Source: Triticum aestivum
Taxonomy: Eukaryota > Streptophyta > Magnoliopsida > Poales > Poaceae
Reading direction: 5' to 3'
Length of the DNA stretch: 64,000 nt
Assembly: GCF_018294505.1 (NCBI RefSeq)
Contig: NC_057813.1
Coordinates: forward strand, 321,763,955 to 321,827,954
Positions 23,527-35,839 of this stretch are shown here, one piece after another. The notes under the pieces are model-generated. The model saw nothing but the letters and a program-made list of their open reading frames with translations. It had not been told where the DNA came from and did not search any database. Position 1 is the stretch's first letter, and the number at the start of each line of letters is the position of its first letter. The position numbers and the translations under genes are program-made.

Positions 23527-24286
23527 AATCACCTTGGGAAGGCCTCCCCTACCAGGTAGGAGAGCCTGGCCGGGTCGAGGCCGCCCTAAGGACAAGTCCA
23601 AGATTTCCCCGACAGGCTTGCCGGGTTCGCCAAGGGGAAATCTCCCCAGCAAGGCGCCACCGCTCCACCGCACCGCAACGCAAATCAGTTATCGGTGCGG
23701 TGTCGAGCCCCCGAGTGATTAAGTGGCTTCCACTAAGCACGTGGTAGCCATTCGAAAGACTGATTGCCCTCATATGACACCCGTCCAGAGGTGTGTCAAG
23801 CAGATAAGCAGAAGATGATTAAGCGGCATGGCAGGCTTGCCGGGCTGCATCCTCAGCATGACACCTAGCAGTGCATTTAATGCACTTTGTCCTAACTGCC
23901 AGAGTTAGGTATGATATCACTGTTAGTTATCTAATCATTGGATAAAGATTGTTTTGCCATTGTGGTCACCCCTTAAGCTATAAAAGGAGGTCCAAGGCAA
24001 CCTAGCAAGGGATCCGGACCCTTAAACACTTGTACATGCGTAGCTGCTCTCCCAGAGACCACCTTGTCGGGCTTGAGCGTTGCAAGCCCATCGTGTTCCC
24101 TCATCCAATCCACCAAAGCAGGAGTAGGGTTTTACGCTTCCCGGCAGCCTGAACCTGGGTAAAAACCACAAGTGTCACTGTCGTCGTGTTGTTTCATGGC
24201 CTCGGCTCTTTGTGTAATGTGATCTTCCCCCTTGCCGAACTACAAGGGGCCGATGGCCCCATAGGTGATTGTGTTCCACCACGACA
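23527..24286 (+). repeat. 5' LTR of the Tat-like element (plus copy)
   Basis: About 760 bp, homologous in reverse to 53463-52696. It begins TCACCTTGGGAA (the TG seen in the sister copy is AA here) and ends CCACGACA. A TATA box CTATAAAAGG is at 23978-23987. Confidence 0.85.
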
Positions 24287-24290
24287 TCTT

Positions 24291-24310
24291 TGGTGCGCCA
24301 GGTAGGGGGG
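24291..24310 (+). other. Primer-binding site of the Tat-like element
   Basis: TGGTGCGCCAGGTAGGGG, four bases after the LTR. This is a common grass Gypsy primer site; I do not assign the tRNA with certainty. Confidence 0.75.
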
Positions 24311-24374
24311 ATCTCTTGTGCGAACCTGAAGCTGTGGAACAGTGTGTCGATCATCGTCATCATCATCTTCATCC

Positions 24375-26447
24375 ATGGCACCCAAGAAGAAGCCCGACGC
24401 AACAACTCATCCTTCCACTTCGAAGGCCCCCTCGTACGCAGCCGTTGACATCATAGGCATTGTGGCGACATTAGGTGAGGCGGGTGCCATAGGTGTCACG
24501 GCTAGCACTGGTGGCACTACCGTTGTGTCCCCTGTGGTCGAAGCTGGAGCAGAAGAAGCTGGGGGAGGGCGACATCAATAACATCCCGACGGCCATAACC
24601 TGTAGGCCGCGGGTGGGAAAAACATTTAGTCTCAACCTCCCTGCCGCGCTAGCCGGCGTAGCCGCAGCGACACCGCCCGTTCTGGCGCAAGCCATGATCC
24701 TCCAGCAGCACGTATTACAGGTGCGGCTGCTAGGCACACGCCTTGCCCAGAACAAGGCGAGCAAGACAGAGCATCGCACGGTATCGCCAATCCCCGAGCA
24801 CGCCCCATTCATCGCCCAACTCCACTGGCAACCAGCTCGCGATGGCAAGAACGTGGCGACGCTCCTGCTGGTGCTACCAGGAGTCATGCAACGTCACGAT
24901 CTGCCTCATCATCTATGCCAAGCACAACTTTGGAAGCCCGCCCAACTCCTTGTGATTTCCACCAACAGCTGATCAAATGGATGAGTGGAGAGTCACCATC
25001 CAGAGTTTGATCGGCTTTGCTGAAGCAGAAAGATCTCAGGAGGCAGAGCCATCGAAGTACATGCGGACAACAACAACACCTCGGACAGCTGGCCATGTTG
25101 AGGGGGTCACGCTGATGGTGCAGTCCCCTCCGCGGCAGCAAACTGAAATGCAACAACAAGAGACACACAACTACGAGCCCGACGAAGCGTCAATGGCCTC
25201 GTCTGATCCTCGAGCCTGTCGAGATCAGCAACAAGTCCTGGAGGATCAACGGAGGGAAGATGCGCGCATCACTATAGAACAGTGCTGGAAGACCCGCCGT
25301 CAATATGACAAGCGCAATGGCCCAGCCTTCGACGAACCCGTGCCCAGTGATGGCGGGTACTTACCCTTCAAGGTCGGGTGCCCTACCTTCACTCACGAGC
25401 TACGTCGTCCGCTGGCCATCTTCCCGCATCTTCAAGCCCGAGCTACCAGAAAAGTATGATGGAAAGCTGAACTCGGCAGAGTTCTTGAGCATTTACACAG
25501 TTGCTGTTCAAGCCACCAGAGAGAGGGATGAGAAGGTATTTGCGAACTACTTCCCTTTGGCACTCAAGCCAAACGTGAGGTCATGGATGGTTTACCTACC
25601 AGAAAATTCCATTTCATCATGGGATGACTTGTGCAATAAATTTGTTGGCGCCTTCATGTGCGGCCATCAGGAACCAGGACGGCCTAGTGATTTGCAAGTC
25701 CTTCCACAGAAGGAAAGTGAAAGTTTGCGGAAATATATGCAGAGGTTCAGCCGAGTGCACAAGAACATTCCAGAGATACTCCCGACAGCTATGATTGTCG
25801 CGTTCCATTCGAACATGCGCAACAGAAGGATACGTTCCAAAATGAACGTCTGGTTGCCCATGACTGTAAATGAGTTACACACCTTGGCGGATAAATGTGC
25901 TCATGTTGAGGAAGGAAGGCGACTTCTTGGGGAGGAGGATGGCGCCGAAGTTGATTCAGAGGATGACGATGAGGTCGTTAACCCAAAGAGGAGAAGTTGA
26001 AAGCGCAACAAGACACGCAAGGAGAAGTCAGTACTAGCCGTTGAGGGCTCTGGTGATCTGGGCACCAGCAAGAAGGCCAGAACCGAATCCCCTGGCATGG
26101 AAGCTCCCGCGTGCGCTGATTGCCGGGAGGCTGTGGTCCACCGCACTAAGGCCATGATCTCCAAGAGTGTCATCAAGTTGAGTATCTTGTCAAGAAATAG
26201 AAGGCCGAGTATGAGAATCGCGATAAAGATAGAGACCAAGAGGGTGCTAGAGGAAAAGGCTGTGGTAGCAGAGGGGGCTACCACGACAAGGCCCTGCAGC
26301 AAAAGGAGAAACCTGCTAGAGGCCGTGAGAAGAAAGAAGAAGATTGTGAAAGTGATGAATAGAAAACTAGCGAGCAAGAATTCCAGAAAGCAACTGAAGC
26401 CATGTGCATTGACGGAGGTGCATCCTTGCACTCCTCTCACCACCTGA
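24375..26447 (+). pseudogene. Gag of the plus-strand Tat-like element, frameshifted
   Basis: ATG at 24375 starts MAPKKKPDATTHPSTSKAPS, the same start as in the minus-strand sister. The coding sense moves through at least four frame changes (near 24570, 24975, 25400, 26000). The capsid-like core is clear at about 25420-25780: PEKYDGKLNSAEFLSIY, NYFPLALKPNVRSWM, ESLRKYMQRFSRV. The last part carries H/C residues in the HDLQECHQVE block, in a shifted frame near 26150. Gag would package RNA; this copy cannot make a full product. Confidence 0.85.
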
Positions 26448-26476
26448 TCAAGTAGTGGGCACGTGAGGTCAATGTC

Positions 26477-29400
26477 GTGGAGCCAGCTATAGACTCCCGG
26501 AAGCCGCTCAAATGGTCCCGCACGCCTATCATATTTGATGAAGAGGATCACCCTGACTGCACTACCGTTGTAGGATGTTTGCCGTTGTTGGCCTCTCCAA
26601 CTATTCGCAACCTCAAAGTCACAAAGATGCTAGTTGACGGCGGGGCTGGGTTGAATCCGATCTCCCCTAAAGTGGTCAGCAAGCTACAGATCCCTGATGA
26701 AGAGCTCAAGGTTACTAGCACGTTCCAAGGAATCAATCCCGGAAGGAGCCGTGCTAAGTGGAAGATTACACCGCCGGTAACATTTGGTGGAGAACTGGAC
26801 TACCAGACCGAGAGGGTTGTGTTTGACATTGTTGAACTTACCTTACCATACAATGGGATTCTCGGTCGTCCAGCTCTGGCAAAATTCATGGTGGCATCTC
26901 ACTATGCCTACAATACTTTGAACATGTCAGGTCCGATGGGCGTCATTTCCATCCCATCAAACAAGAAAGATGTGATCATATGCGTGGGCAAGATGTATCG
27001 AGACGCGGTAGCGGCTGAGGCTGCAGAAGCCGCAAAACCCGCCAAGGAAACAAAGAAGGGAAAGAGGGCTAGCAGAGATGCCGACAAAGAATCTAGGAAG
27101 CGCGCCTCTCCGGGATGCGTTGTTCCTGTTGATGATCTACCGGAGAGTTCCACTAGTAAGAGGTCCAAGGTTGCCACCTGCTGTGAAGAAGGTCCAGGCA
27201 AGGCAGGATGACACTGGCGGTACGTTCACCATCAGTGCCACCCTTGACGACAAATAGGAAATCGTGCTCGTTGCCTTCCTGCGGGCGAATGTCGATGTGT
27301 TTGCTTGGCAACCATCTGACATCCTCGGTGTTCCCAGGGAGGTAATCAAGCACCACCTTGCGTTCTGTCCTCATGCCCGACCCAACAAGCAGAAGGTCAG
27401 GAAGAAAGCTTTGGAACGGTAACAGTTTATTTCCGAGGAGATCAAGAAGCTTGAAGCAGCTGATTTGGTCAGAGGAGTGTTGCATCCAACATGGTTAACA
27501 AACCCGGTGGTAGAGCACAAGGCAAATGGGAAATGGAGACTCTACATAGACTTCACAGATTTGAACAAGCCATGCCCAAAGGACCCTTCCCCCTTGTCGC
27601 GCATTGATCAGATTGTGGATTCCACTTCCTGGTGTGATCTGCTTTCCTTTTTGGATGCATACTCTAGGTGCCATGAGATATTCATGTCCAAGGAAGACGA
27701 AGAGAAGACCGCGTTCATAAATCCATATGACACGTATTGCTTTGTATGGATACCTTTCGGGTTAAAGAGCACTGGATCCACTTTTGCAAGAGCAGTACAA
27801 ATTGGTTTCGAGCCTCAGCTACATAGAAATGTAGAAGCTTACATGGATGATATAGTAGTCAATATCCAAGGACCGATCAACACTCATTCAAGATTTGGAA
27901 GAGACCTTTGCGAACTTATGCAAGATCAACCTGAAGTTATACCGTGAGAAGTATCTGTTCGGTGTACCCTTCGGAAAGCTACTTGGTTTCTTTGTGTCTC
28001 ACCGAGGGATAGAATCCAACCCCAACATGATCAAGGCAATTGGGCAGATTCAAGCACCCAAGACGGTCAAGGATGTGAGGCATTTAACTGGATGCGTTTC
28101 CATGCTAAGCAGGTTCATTTCCAAGTCTACCGAACGTGCCTTGCCTTTCTTCAAAAATTTGAAGAAGACATGTCCGATGAAGTGGATCTTGGAGGCAGAA
28201 GCAACGCTGCAAGACCTAAAGGCCTACCTTTCATCTGCTCCCACCTTAGTCGCTCCTAAACCACAAGAGCCGTTGCTACTATACTTAGCGGCAACGAACC
28301 AAGTGGTTAGTGTAGCGCCGGTGGCGCAGCAGGAGGTGGATGAGGACGCAGCTGCCACAACTGTCCTCTTCAGAGACGAAACCGAACCAGTCATGGCAGG
28401 GTTGGACACAAATGAAAAGGGAGCAGAGAAAGTTAGCAAAGGCGATCCCAAGACCGCGGCAAAGAAGAAAGTGGCGCAACGACTAGTATACTTTGTCAGC
28501 TCCCTATTACAGGGGGCTAGGTCAAGGTACTCTGGAGTGCAAAATCTAATCTTCAGGCTCATCATGGCCTCGAGGAAATTGCGCCACTACTTCCAAGCCT
28601 ATGAGATCACGGTTGTTACCCGTTTCCCACTCCAGCGCATACTGAAGAACCCCAAAGCCACTGGCAGGATAGTTGAATGGGCACTAGAGTTGTCAAGCTT
28701 TAGCCTGAAGTATGAAAGTACCTCAACCATTTAGAGCAGAGCATTGGCTAAGTTCATTGCAGAATGGATGCCCACTTCAGATGAAGAAATACCAGAGATA
28801 GTTATTCCCGACAAGGAGGCACCTCAGGAATGGATCATGTATTTTGATGGTGATTTCTCGTTGCAAGCCGCTGGAGCTGGCGTGCTTCTTGTTGCACCTA
28901 CTGGAGAGCACCTCAAGTATGTGGTCCAAATGCACTTTCCCCAGGAGAAGGCCAATAACACTACTGAAAATGAGGGGCTCCTTGCCGGGCTCAGAGTCGC
29001 AGTAGAGTTGGGAATCAAGAAGTTGATCATCCGTGGAGACTCGCAGCTCGTGGTGAGACAAGTCAATAAGGATTACCAGAGCCCATTGATGGAGGCATAT
29101 GTAGAGGAAGTGAGAAAGCTGGACGAGCATTTTGATGGATTTCAAACAGGACACATGCTGCGTGTAGAAAACAACATTGTTGGTCATCTTCAAAATGCGC
29201 CGCGCAAAAACTCCGTGTGGAACCATGAACTTTTGTCCCTTCACCTTACTCAAACTTCAGTGTCCCCATCGATGATGGCCAGAAAAAGGAGGAAGTTGGA
29301 CTCCGGCAAGTATCTCCCGACAGGGCTTCCCAAAGCCGTTGGTAGAGAGGCTGCCGGGAACCACTACACTTAGGTTGGTGAGCAACACTCTCCCGCGAAA

Positions 29401-30718
29401 CCACAGGTTCTTGTGGTCGAGGTGAGCGCTCCCATGAATGAGTAGGTGCCATTAGTCCTTGTTATTGTGCCTCAGGCTCCAACTTGGGCACAACACATAG
29501 TCCACTACCTTCAAACAGGAGAACTTCCCAAAGAGCAAGAGGAAGCTGAAAGAGTATCCCGACGGTCCAATATGTATCAGTTTGTTGATGACACTCTGTA
29601 CAGAAGAAGGCCAAACGATGTGAAGTTGAAGTGCATTTGCCGGGAAGAGGGACAGGAGCTTCTAGCAGAGATACACATAGGCGTGTGCGGCTCCCATATT
29701 GGATCAAGAGCCTTGGTTGGAAAAGCTTTCCGACAAGGTTTCTACTGGCCCACGGCCCTCCAAGATGCGACTGAGCTAGTCACCAGATGTGAAGCCTGCT
29801 AGTTCCACTCCAAGAACATCCATCAAATAGCTCAATCTCTAGACGATCCCTTTATCCTAGCCATTTTTGGTCTGGGGGCCCAACATCTTGGGCCCCTTCC
29901 CCCGTGCTACCAGGGGCTTTGAATTCTTGTACGTTGCAATCGACAAGTTTACAAAGTGGCCACAGGTGGGGCCAGTGAGGAAGGTAGCTGCATTGTTAGC
30001 TATCAAGTTCTTGAAGGGATTGGTGTGCCGTTTTGGAGTACCCGCCAGAGTGATCACTGATAACGGCACCCCATTTAGAAGTCGCGCCTTCATGCAATAT
30101 GTCCAAACCCTCGGAAGAAAGGTCTCCTTTGCCTCTGTTGCTCATCCCCGGAGCAATGGACGGGCTAAGAGGATGAACCCTGAAGCGCTGCGTGGAGTCA
30201 AGACAAGAACTTTTGATCAGTTGCAGAAGTGCAGGAGATGCTGGATTGATGAGCTGTCGATGGTTCTTTGGTCCCTCTGTACGACACCGAATCGAGCCAC
30301 CGGCCAGACTCCCTCCTCCCTAGTATATGGGGCAGAAGTGGTGCTCCCCACAGAACTCATGTATGGGTCACCTCGAGTACTTGCCTATGATGAAGTAGGG
30401 AAAGAGTAGCTCCTGCATGATGATGTCGTACTCCTCGAGGAAGATCGTCTCCGGGCCGTTGGGCGTGCTGCACGCTACCAGCAAGCCTTGCGCCCCTATC
30501 ATAGCCGCACGATTCATGCCCGGATCCTTTAAGAAGGCAACCTTTTCCTTAGGCATTTTCAATCCGCCAATGGTTCCAACAAGTTGATGCCGAAGTGGGA
30601 AGGCCCTTACCGGGTAGTACGAGTCACCAGACCTGTCACAGTCTATCTAGAGACCGAAGATGGCATTAAGGTGCAAAACTAATGGAATATTGAGCATCTT
30701 CACAAGTTCTACCTGTGA
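26477..30718 (+). pseudogene. Pol of the plus-strand Tat-like element, multiply broken
   Basis: Protease: MLVDGGAGLNPISP near 26630, in the longest open piece (26477-27211). Reverse transcriptase: WRLYIDFTDLNKPCPKDP and AYMDDIVV, 27465-27947, then a frame change into 27895-28734. RNase H: the second, Tat-type domain at 28744-29373 (MYFDGDFSLQAAGAG, GDSQLVVRQVN). Integrase: zinc region at 29446-29802 and core at 29867-30409, with Asp in IDKFTKWP and ITDNGTPF. The catalytic Glu, expected in SNGxAE, is Lys here (SNGRAKRMN). Stop codons and frameshifts separate all parts. The last recognisable text, HLHKFYL, ends at 30718. Confidence 0.88.
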
Positions 30719-31868
30719 GGCACGGTTGCCGGGATCAGCCCCGGCAGCCACCTTTTGTACAAGCCTTGCCAATGTGCATGTAACCCTTTGTACAAAGCCA
30801 GGCACAAACCCTATGCAAAGATAATAAAACGAAGCGCTGGCGCCTAAAAACTTAAATGCATGATTATTTTAGCATGGTTCTCCCATGTTCATTTAGAAAG
30901 GGTCGTATGTTGTTGTTTTCCCCCTGTGCTAACTATAGGACCCCTCCGTGGATAAAACCCCAAGGAGGATAAGTGAGAACAAGCTTGCATTTTGATCCTT
31001 GACAACGCAAAACGGATAAGTTCCCTTTGAGATATCCATGGTGTGCCTCTGTGAGGGAAAAACTTGTGCGTAGAGAAACCTTGTCGCCTCCGAAACATTT
31101 GCGCTCCCATCCTTTGATTCGAAGGTTACATCATTCAGGACAGTCGCAGTGGCATTTGATTAAAAAGGGTTTGACAAGGGGCCGGTCCCTTTTCACACTC
31201 CTGAGCCCGCCAGGCCAAGCCTCGCGGTAGCAATGGAAGGAACTGACAAGATAGCTTACCGGAGAACCTTGTTTATTTGAAAGTATAGAGGAGTCGCTCC
31301 TCTGCATGGATATGATACAAGCACAAGTGCTCGACAAACATATCTTTTTTCATTAATACTCGGATAAACAAGTGCAAACCGTACAGAGTCCAAATATGGA
31401 TGAAAAAGATTACATATTTAATACTAAAGTTTGGCAAGTGCCTACTTGTTTTAGATTAAAAAAAGATAAGTGCCCCATAATCCCTTTCTTGTCCCTCTCC
31501 TCCTAGGGGCTACAATGGGAGGTGAAGAGGGCAAAAGGAGTGCCTAGGCAGAAGCCCAGCCTGACCCCATCAGGGCCCGTGGGATGCGGCCTGGCAAGAT
31601 CGGGAGGGCATGGATGAAGGCGATGGATGGAGAGAGCGGCTAGGCAATTCCCTGGTCATCACCGCCAAGACCAGCGGAACGTAGTAGGAGGGACACCGGC
31701 AAGGAAGACGAAGCCGAATTTCACGTGGAAGCCTGCCGGAGTCTAGCTGGAGGAGACGGAGACATCCACACCCAACACCCCCGCAAATCTCTCTGCCGGG
31801 GGAAGAAGACCCAGGTGCAGATGATGGTGCTGTCGACGCCTTGCTGATGGTGACAGTGCGACTGGCAC
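30719..31868. other. Spacer after pol of the Tat-like element
   Basis: About 1.15 kb with no convincing gene. Such spacers between pol and the 3' LTR are usual for the Tat lineage. The phrase CCGGGATCAGCCCCGGC near 30733 is a short inverted repeat. Confidence 0.6.
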
Positions 31869-32525
31869 TCAGATGGAGTCGGAGACGTCGTCCTCTCGCT
31901 CAGCATCGTCATCATCATCATCGCTGTCCTCCTCGTCGTTGTTGCTCGAGGAACTCTCGTCGTTGGTCAAGCTTTCCGCGCAGCAACCTAAGCGAGCTCC
32001 CGAACACCCAAGGACCTTGACAGAGAGCAGGGTGGCCTCCATTAACTTGAAATGGAGAATGTGCCCTACCGCCAAGCTGTGGGCACGAGCAAAAGTTTTC
32101 CAGCCACGCCAAAGAAGCATGACATGAGGCGCGGGGAACTCCACATCCGCCCGCATGCTGCCGTTGCAGCAACCCCTCATGTGCAGCCTCAACCCTAGCG
32201 GTTGTTCTACTTCCATCACTCTTGCAAAGGGAGTGGGAACCCGAAGGCGGCTGTGCGGGGGGCCGCACAACTTAACGATGAACTCCAGCGGCTAGTCCCT
32301 GATGTAGCCTTCATTCGGGGCCAGGGTGGCTAGAGGAGGAGCAATCAGAGCGCCACTATGTCATCCTTGGCCCCGAGCGCCACAACGGCCGCGCCCTTGT
32401 CCTGCAGCGCCACCTCATGCACTAGACTCTACCCCTGCATCCCCAGCAGGGGGAGGGAGGCGTTGTCGAGTAGAATCCCTCGTCGCCACTGCTGGAGTAC
32501 TACCACATCCTCTTCCCCTCACCAT
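31869..32525 (-). pseudogene. Antisense B3-like gene relic carried beside the Tat-like pol
   Basis: One frame runs from ATG at 32525 to the stop near 31869, 218 codons, with three in-frame stops (32417-32415, 32363-32361, 32294-32292). The first two read TGA where neighbouring context suggests Arg (CGA), as expected from CpG decay. The start MVRGRGCGST is followed by a GQGRGR-type basic stretch. Then comes a B3-like fold with LRVPTPFARVM, WRGWKTFARAHSL, GHILHFKLM and LSVKVLGCSGARLGCC, and a Ser/Asp/Glu-rich tail. The GW-x-x-FARAH...GH-x-L-x-F pattern is characteristic of plant B3 domains. It is transcribed opposite to the retroelement. I think it belongs to the 3' region of the Tat-like family, but only one copy is present, so this is inference. 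Confidence 0.7.
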
Positions 32526-32572
32526 AGTGTAAGAAGGATGCAAGAAGATGAAGGAGGATATGTGTGTGAGTA

Positions 32573-32999
32573 AGCACCTCACCCTGTTTGAGCTGGCGGT
32601 GAGAGGAGTGCAAGGATGCTCGTCCATCAATGCACATGGCTTCAGTTGCATTCTGGAATTCTTGCTCACTAGTCTCTTCTTATTCACCTTGATCACTATC
32701 ATCATCACCTTCTTTCTTCTTGCAGCCTCTAGCAGGTTTCTCTTTTTGCTGAGGGGTCTTGCCGCGGTAGCCTCCTCTACCGCCACGGCCCTTCTCGCCA
32801 GCACCTTCTTGGTCTCTCTCCTTGTCGCGCTTCTCATACTCAACTTTCTGCTTCTTGACAAGTTGCTCAACTTGATGACACTCTTGGAGATCATGGCCCT
32901 TAGTGCAGTGGATTTTGTAGTACGACCATCCAACTTCCCAAGTTTCTCAGCCACCGCAGCCTCTAGGCAGTCAGCGCATGCGGCAGCTTCCTTGCCGGG
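32573..32999 (-). pseudogene. Gag, third piece of the minus-strand Tat-like element
   Basis: Encodes the end of Gag, including SVIKLSNLSRSRK and LVSKNSRMQLKPCAL in the same shifted frame as the plus copy at 26150-26430. It ends at 32999 with CCGGG, the target duplication of the neighbouring 470-bp-LTR element. Taking that element out joins it to 41287 in register with the plus copy. Confidence 0.8.
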
Positions 33000-33470
33000 T
33001 GAGGGAGTCCTGGATTAAGGGGTCCTCGGACAGCCGGACTATGTACTTGTGCCGGACTGTTGGACTATGAAGATACAAGATTGAAGATTTTGTCCCGTGT
33101 CCGGGTGGGACTCTCCTTTCCGTGGAAGGCAAGCTTGGCAATTCGGATGTGTAGATCTCCTTCTCTATAACCGACTCTGTGTAACCCTAGCCCCCTCTGG
33201 TGTCTATATAAACCGGAGGGTTTAGTCCGTAGGACAACGACAATCAGAATCATAGGCTAGCTTCTAGGGTTTAGCCTCTATGATCTCGTGGTAGATCAAC
33301 TCTTGTAATACTCATATCATCAAGATCAATCAAGCAGGAAGTAGGGTGTTACCTCCATCAAGAGGGACCGAACCTGGGTAAACATTGTGTCCCCCGCCTC
33401 CTGTTACCATTAGCCTTAGACGCACAGTTCGGGACCCCCTACCCGAGATCCGCCGATTTTGACACCGACA
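33000..33470 (+). repeat. 5' LTR of the 470-bp-LTR element
   Basis: 471 bp, TG..CA. A TATA box CTATATAAAC lies at 33204-33213, inside a region with CCGGAGGG just after it. The sequence TTGGTGCTTTCATTGAGAG directly after the LTR is the presumed primer site. Confidence 0.93.
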
Positions 33471-33514
33471 TTGGTGCTTTCATTGAGAGTTCCACTGTGC
33501 CATCACGGTAAGGC

Positions 33515-35839
33515 TTGATGGTTCCTTCAATCATCTGTAACGATGCGATCCAGGGTGAGGTTTTCCTCCCCGGACAGATCTTCATATTCGGCGGCTTCGT
33601 ACTGCAGGCCAACTCGCTTGGCCATCTGGAGCAGATCGATAGCTACGCCCCTGGCCATCAGGTCAGGTTTGGAAGCTTGAACTACACTGCCGACATCCGC
33701 AGAGACTTGATCTTCGACGGATTCGAGCCCATGATAGGCGTGTCGTACAATCACGATGAGCATGACTTAGTTCTATCATTGGACAACGTTCGGGAGAACG
33801 CACCTGCAGCTGCCCTGGCCTTAGATCTGGAGCAGATCGTGCCATCCAAGGACGGGTAGATAGACCCCGCCACGGACGCCGCACACTCATCGGCGCTAGA
33901 GCCGAACACAGACTTCACCTCCAAAGAGGTACATGTCATCGGACCCTCGGACTCGTCTCCGGCCATAGGTTCCGAACCACGCGCATCCATGCCTATCGAA
34001 TCTAATTGGACACCGATCATGGAGTTTACCTCCGCAGATATCTTTTAGCACTCACCCTTGGGCGACGTGCTAAATTCACTGAAATCTTTCTCCCTGTCAG
34101 GAGACTCTTGGGCCGAATACAACAGACCAGACTCATTTGAACTGCATCATGATGTAGCCCGGCATAGAGGCGCCGCACATCCCCTATGCTTCACTGATGA
34201 AGTAATGGATCATGAATTCCGAGAAGGGTTTAAACCCATGAACATTGAATCATACGATGGTACAACAGACCCCGCAGTATGGATTGAAGATTTCCTTCTC
34301 CACATTCACATGGCCCGTGGCGATGATCTACATGTCATCAAGTACCTCCCACTAAAACTCAAAGGACCGGCTCGACATTGGCTAAATAGCCTGCCGACAA
34401 ACTCCATTGGCAGTTGGGAGAACATGTAAGACGCATTCCTTGACAAATTCCAGGGCACTTATGTGTGACCACCGGATGCCGATGACTTAAGTCACATAAC
34501 CCAATAGCCCGGAGAGTCAGCCAGGAAATTCTGGACTCGGTTCCTAACTAAAAAGAACCGAATTGTCGACTGCCCGGATGCTGAAGCCCTAGTGGCCTTT
34601 AAGAATAACATCCGTGATGAGTGGCTCGCCCGACACCTCGGCCAAGAGAAGCCGAAGTCCATGGCAACTCTCACGACACTCATGACCCGCTTTTGTGCGG
34701 GCGAGGACAACTGGCTGTCTTGTAGCAACAACACATCAAGAAATCCTGGCACTTCAGATGCCAAAGATAGCAACGGCAAGCCCTGATGCAACAGACACAA
34801 GCGTCGCAACAATGGCGACAACGCCGAAGACACAACAGTCAATGCCGGATTCAGTGGCTCTAAGTCCGGTCAGCGGAAAAAGCCATTCAAAAGAAACAAT
34901 CCGGGCCCGTCCAGTCTGGACTGCATACTCGATCGCTCATGTCAAATTCATGGCACCCCCGATAGCCAACCACACCAACAGAGAATGTTGAGTGTTTAAA
35001 CAGGCCGGCAAGTTGAATACCAAAAACAAGGAAAAGGGGCCGCATAGTGATGACGACGAGGAGCCACGGCTGCCGAACACAGGAGGACAAAAGAAATTTC
35101 CTCCCCAAGTGAAAATGGTAAATATGATATACGCCACCCATATTCCCAAGCGGGAGCAGAAGCACGCACTAAGGGACGTCTACGCGATCGAGCCAGTCGC
35201 CCCAAAGTTCAACCCGTGGTCTTCTTGTCCGATTACTTTCGATGACAGGGACCACCCCACCAGTATCCATCATAGCGGTTTGGCCGCGTTGGTCCTTGAC
35301 CCCATCATTGATGGATTCCACCTCACACAAGTCCTATGGACGGTGGCAGCAGCTTGAACCTGCTCTATCAGGATACAATGCGCAAAATGGGCATCGATCC
35401 CTCAAGGATCAAACCCACGAAAACCACCTTTAAAGGTGTCATACCAGGTGTAGAGGCCTGTTGCACGGGCTCAACCACACTGGAAGTAGTCTTCGGATCT
35501 CCGTACAACTTCCGAAGCGAGGAGTTAATCTTCGACATCGTCCCCTTCCGCAGTGGCTATCACACACTGCTCGGACGAACCGCATTTGCTAGATTCAATG
35601 CGGTACCGCATTACGCATACCTCAAGCTCAAGATGCTAGGACCTCGCGGGGTTATAACAGTTAATGGAAACACAGAGCGCTCGCTCCGTACGGAGGAGCA
35701 TACTATGGCCCTCGTAGCAGAAGTACAGAGCAGCCTTCTTAGGCAGACCTCCAATGTGGCAATAAGGCCCCCGGACACCGTCAAGCGAGTCCGAAGTACT
35801 CTGCAACAGGATCGTCTGACACGTCCAGAGCTCGCCTAG
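33515..35839 (+). pseudogene. Gag and protease of the 470-bp-LTR element, with stops and frameshifts
   Basis: 33515-33859 holds an N-terminal part of unknown fold. 34058-34429 holds the capsid-like core (HEFREGFKPMNIESYDGT, WIEDFLLHIHMARGDD, LKGPARHWLNSLP). This core continues after in-frame stops to 34786 (ARKFWTRFLTKKNRI). 35336-35839 is a protease with MDGGSSLNLLY and the LLGRTAFARFNAVPHYAY block that follows the catalytic Asp in Tat-like proteases. Several stops (near 34427, 34467, 34505) prevent a full product. Confidence 0.82.

Larger units (their letters stand above)
23527..32572 (+). mobile_element. Tat-like Gypsy retrotransposon, degenerate, without recognisable 3' LTR
   Basis: A 5' LTR, a primer site TGGTGCGCCAGGTAGGGG, gag, and pol in Gypsy order are present, followed by about 1.9 kb that includes an antisense B3-like relic. 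The extra RNase H-like block after the reverse transcriptase, with GDSQLVVRQVN, fits the plant Tat lineage. Frames are broken many times. No copy of the 23.5-24.3 kb LTR follows. The right end is placed where homology to the minus-strand sister element begins (about 32573). That boundary and the inclusion of 31869-32572 in this element are inference. Confidence 0.75.
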
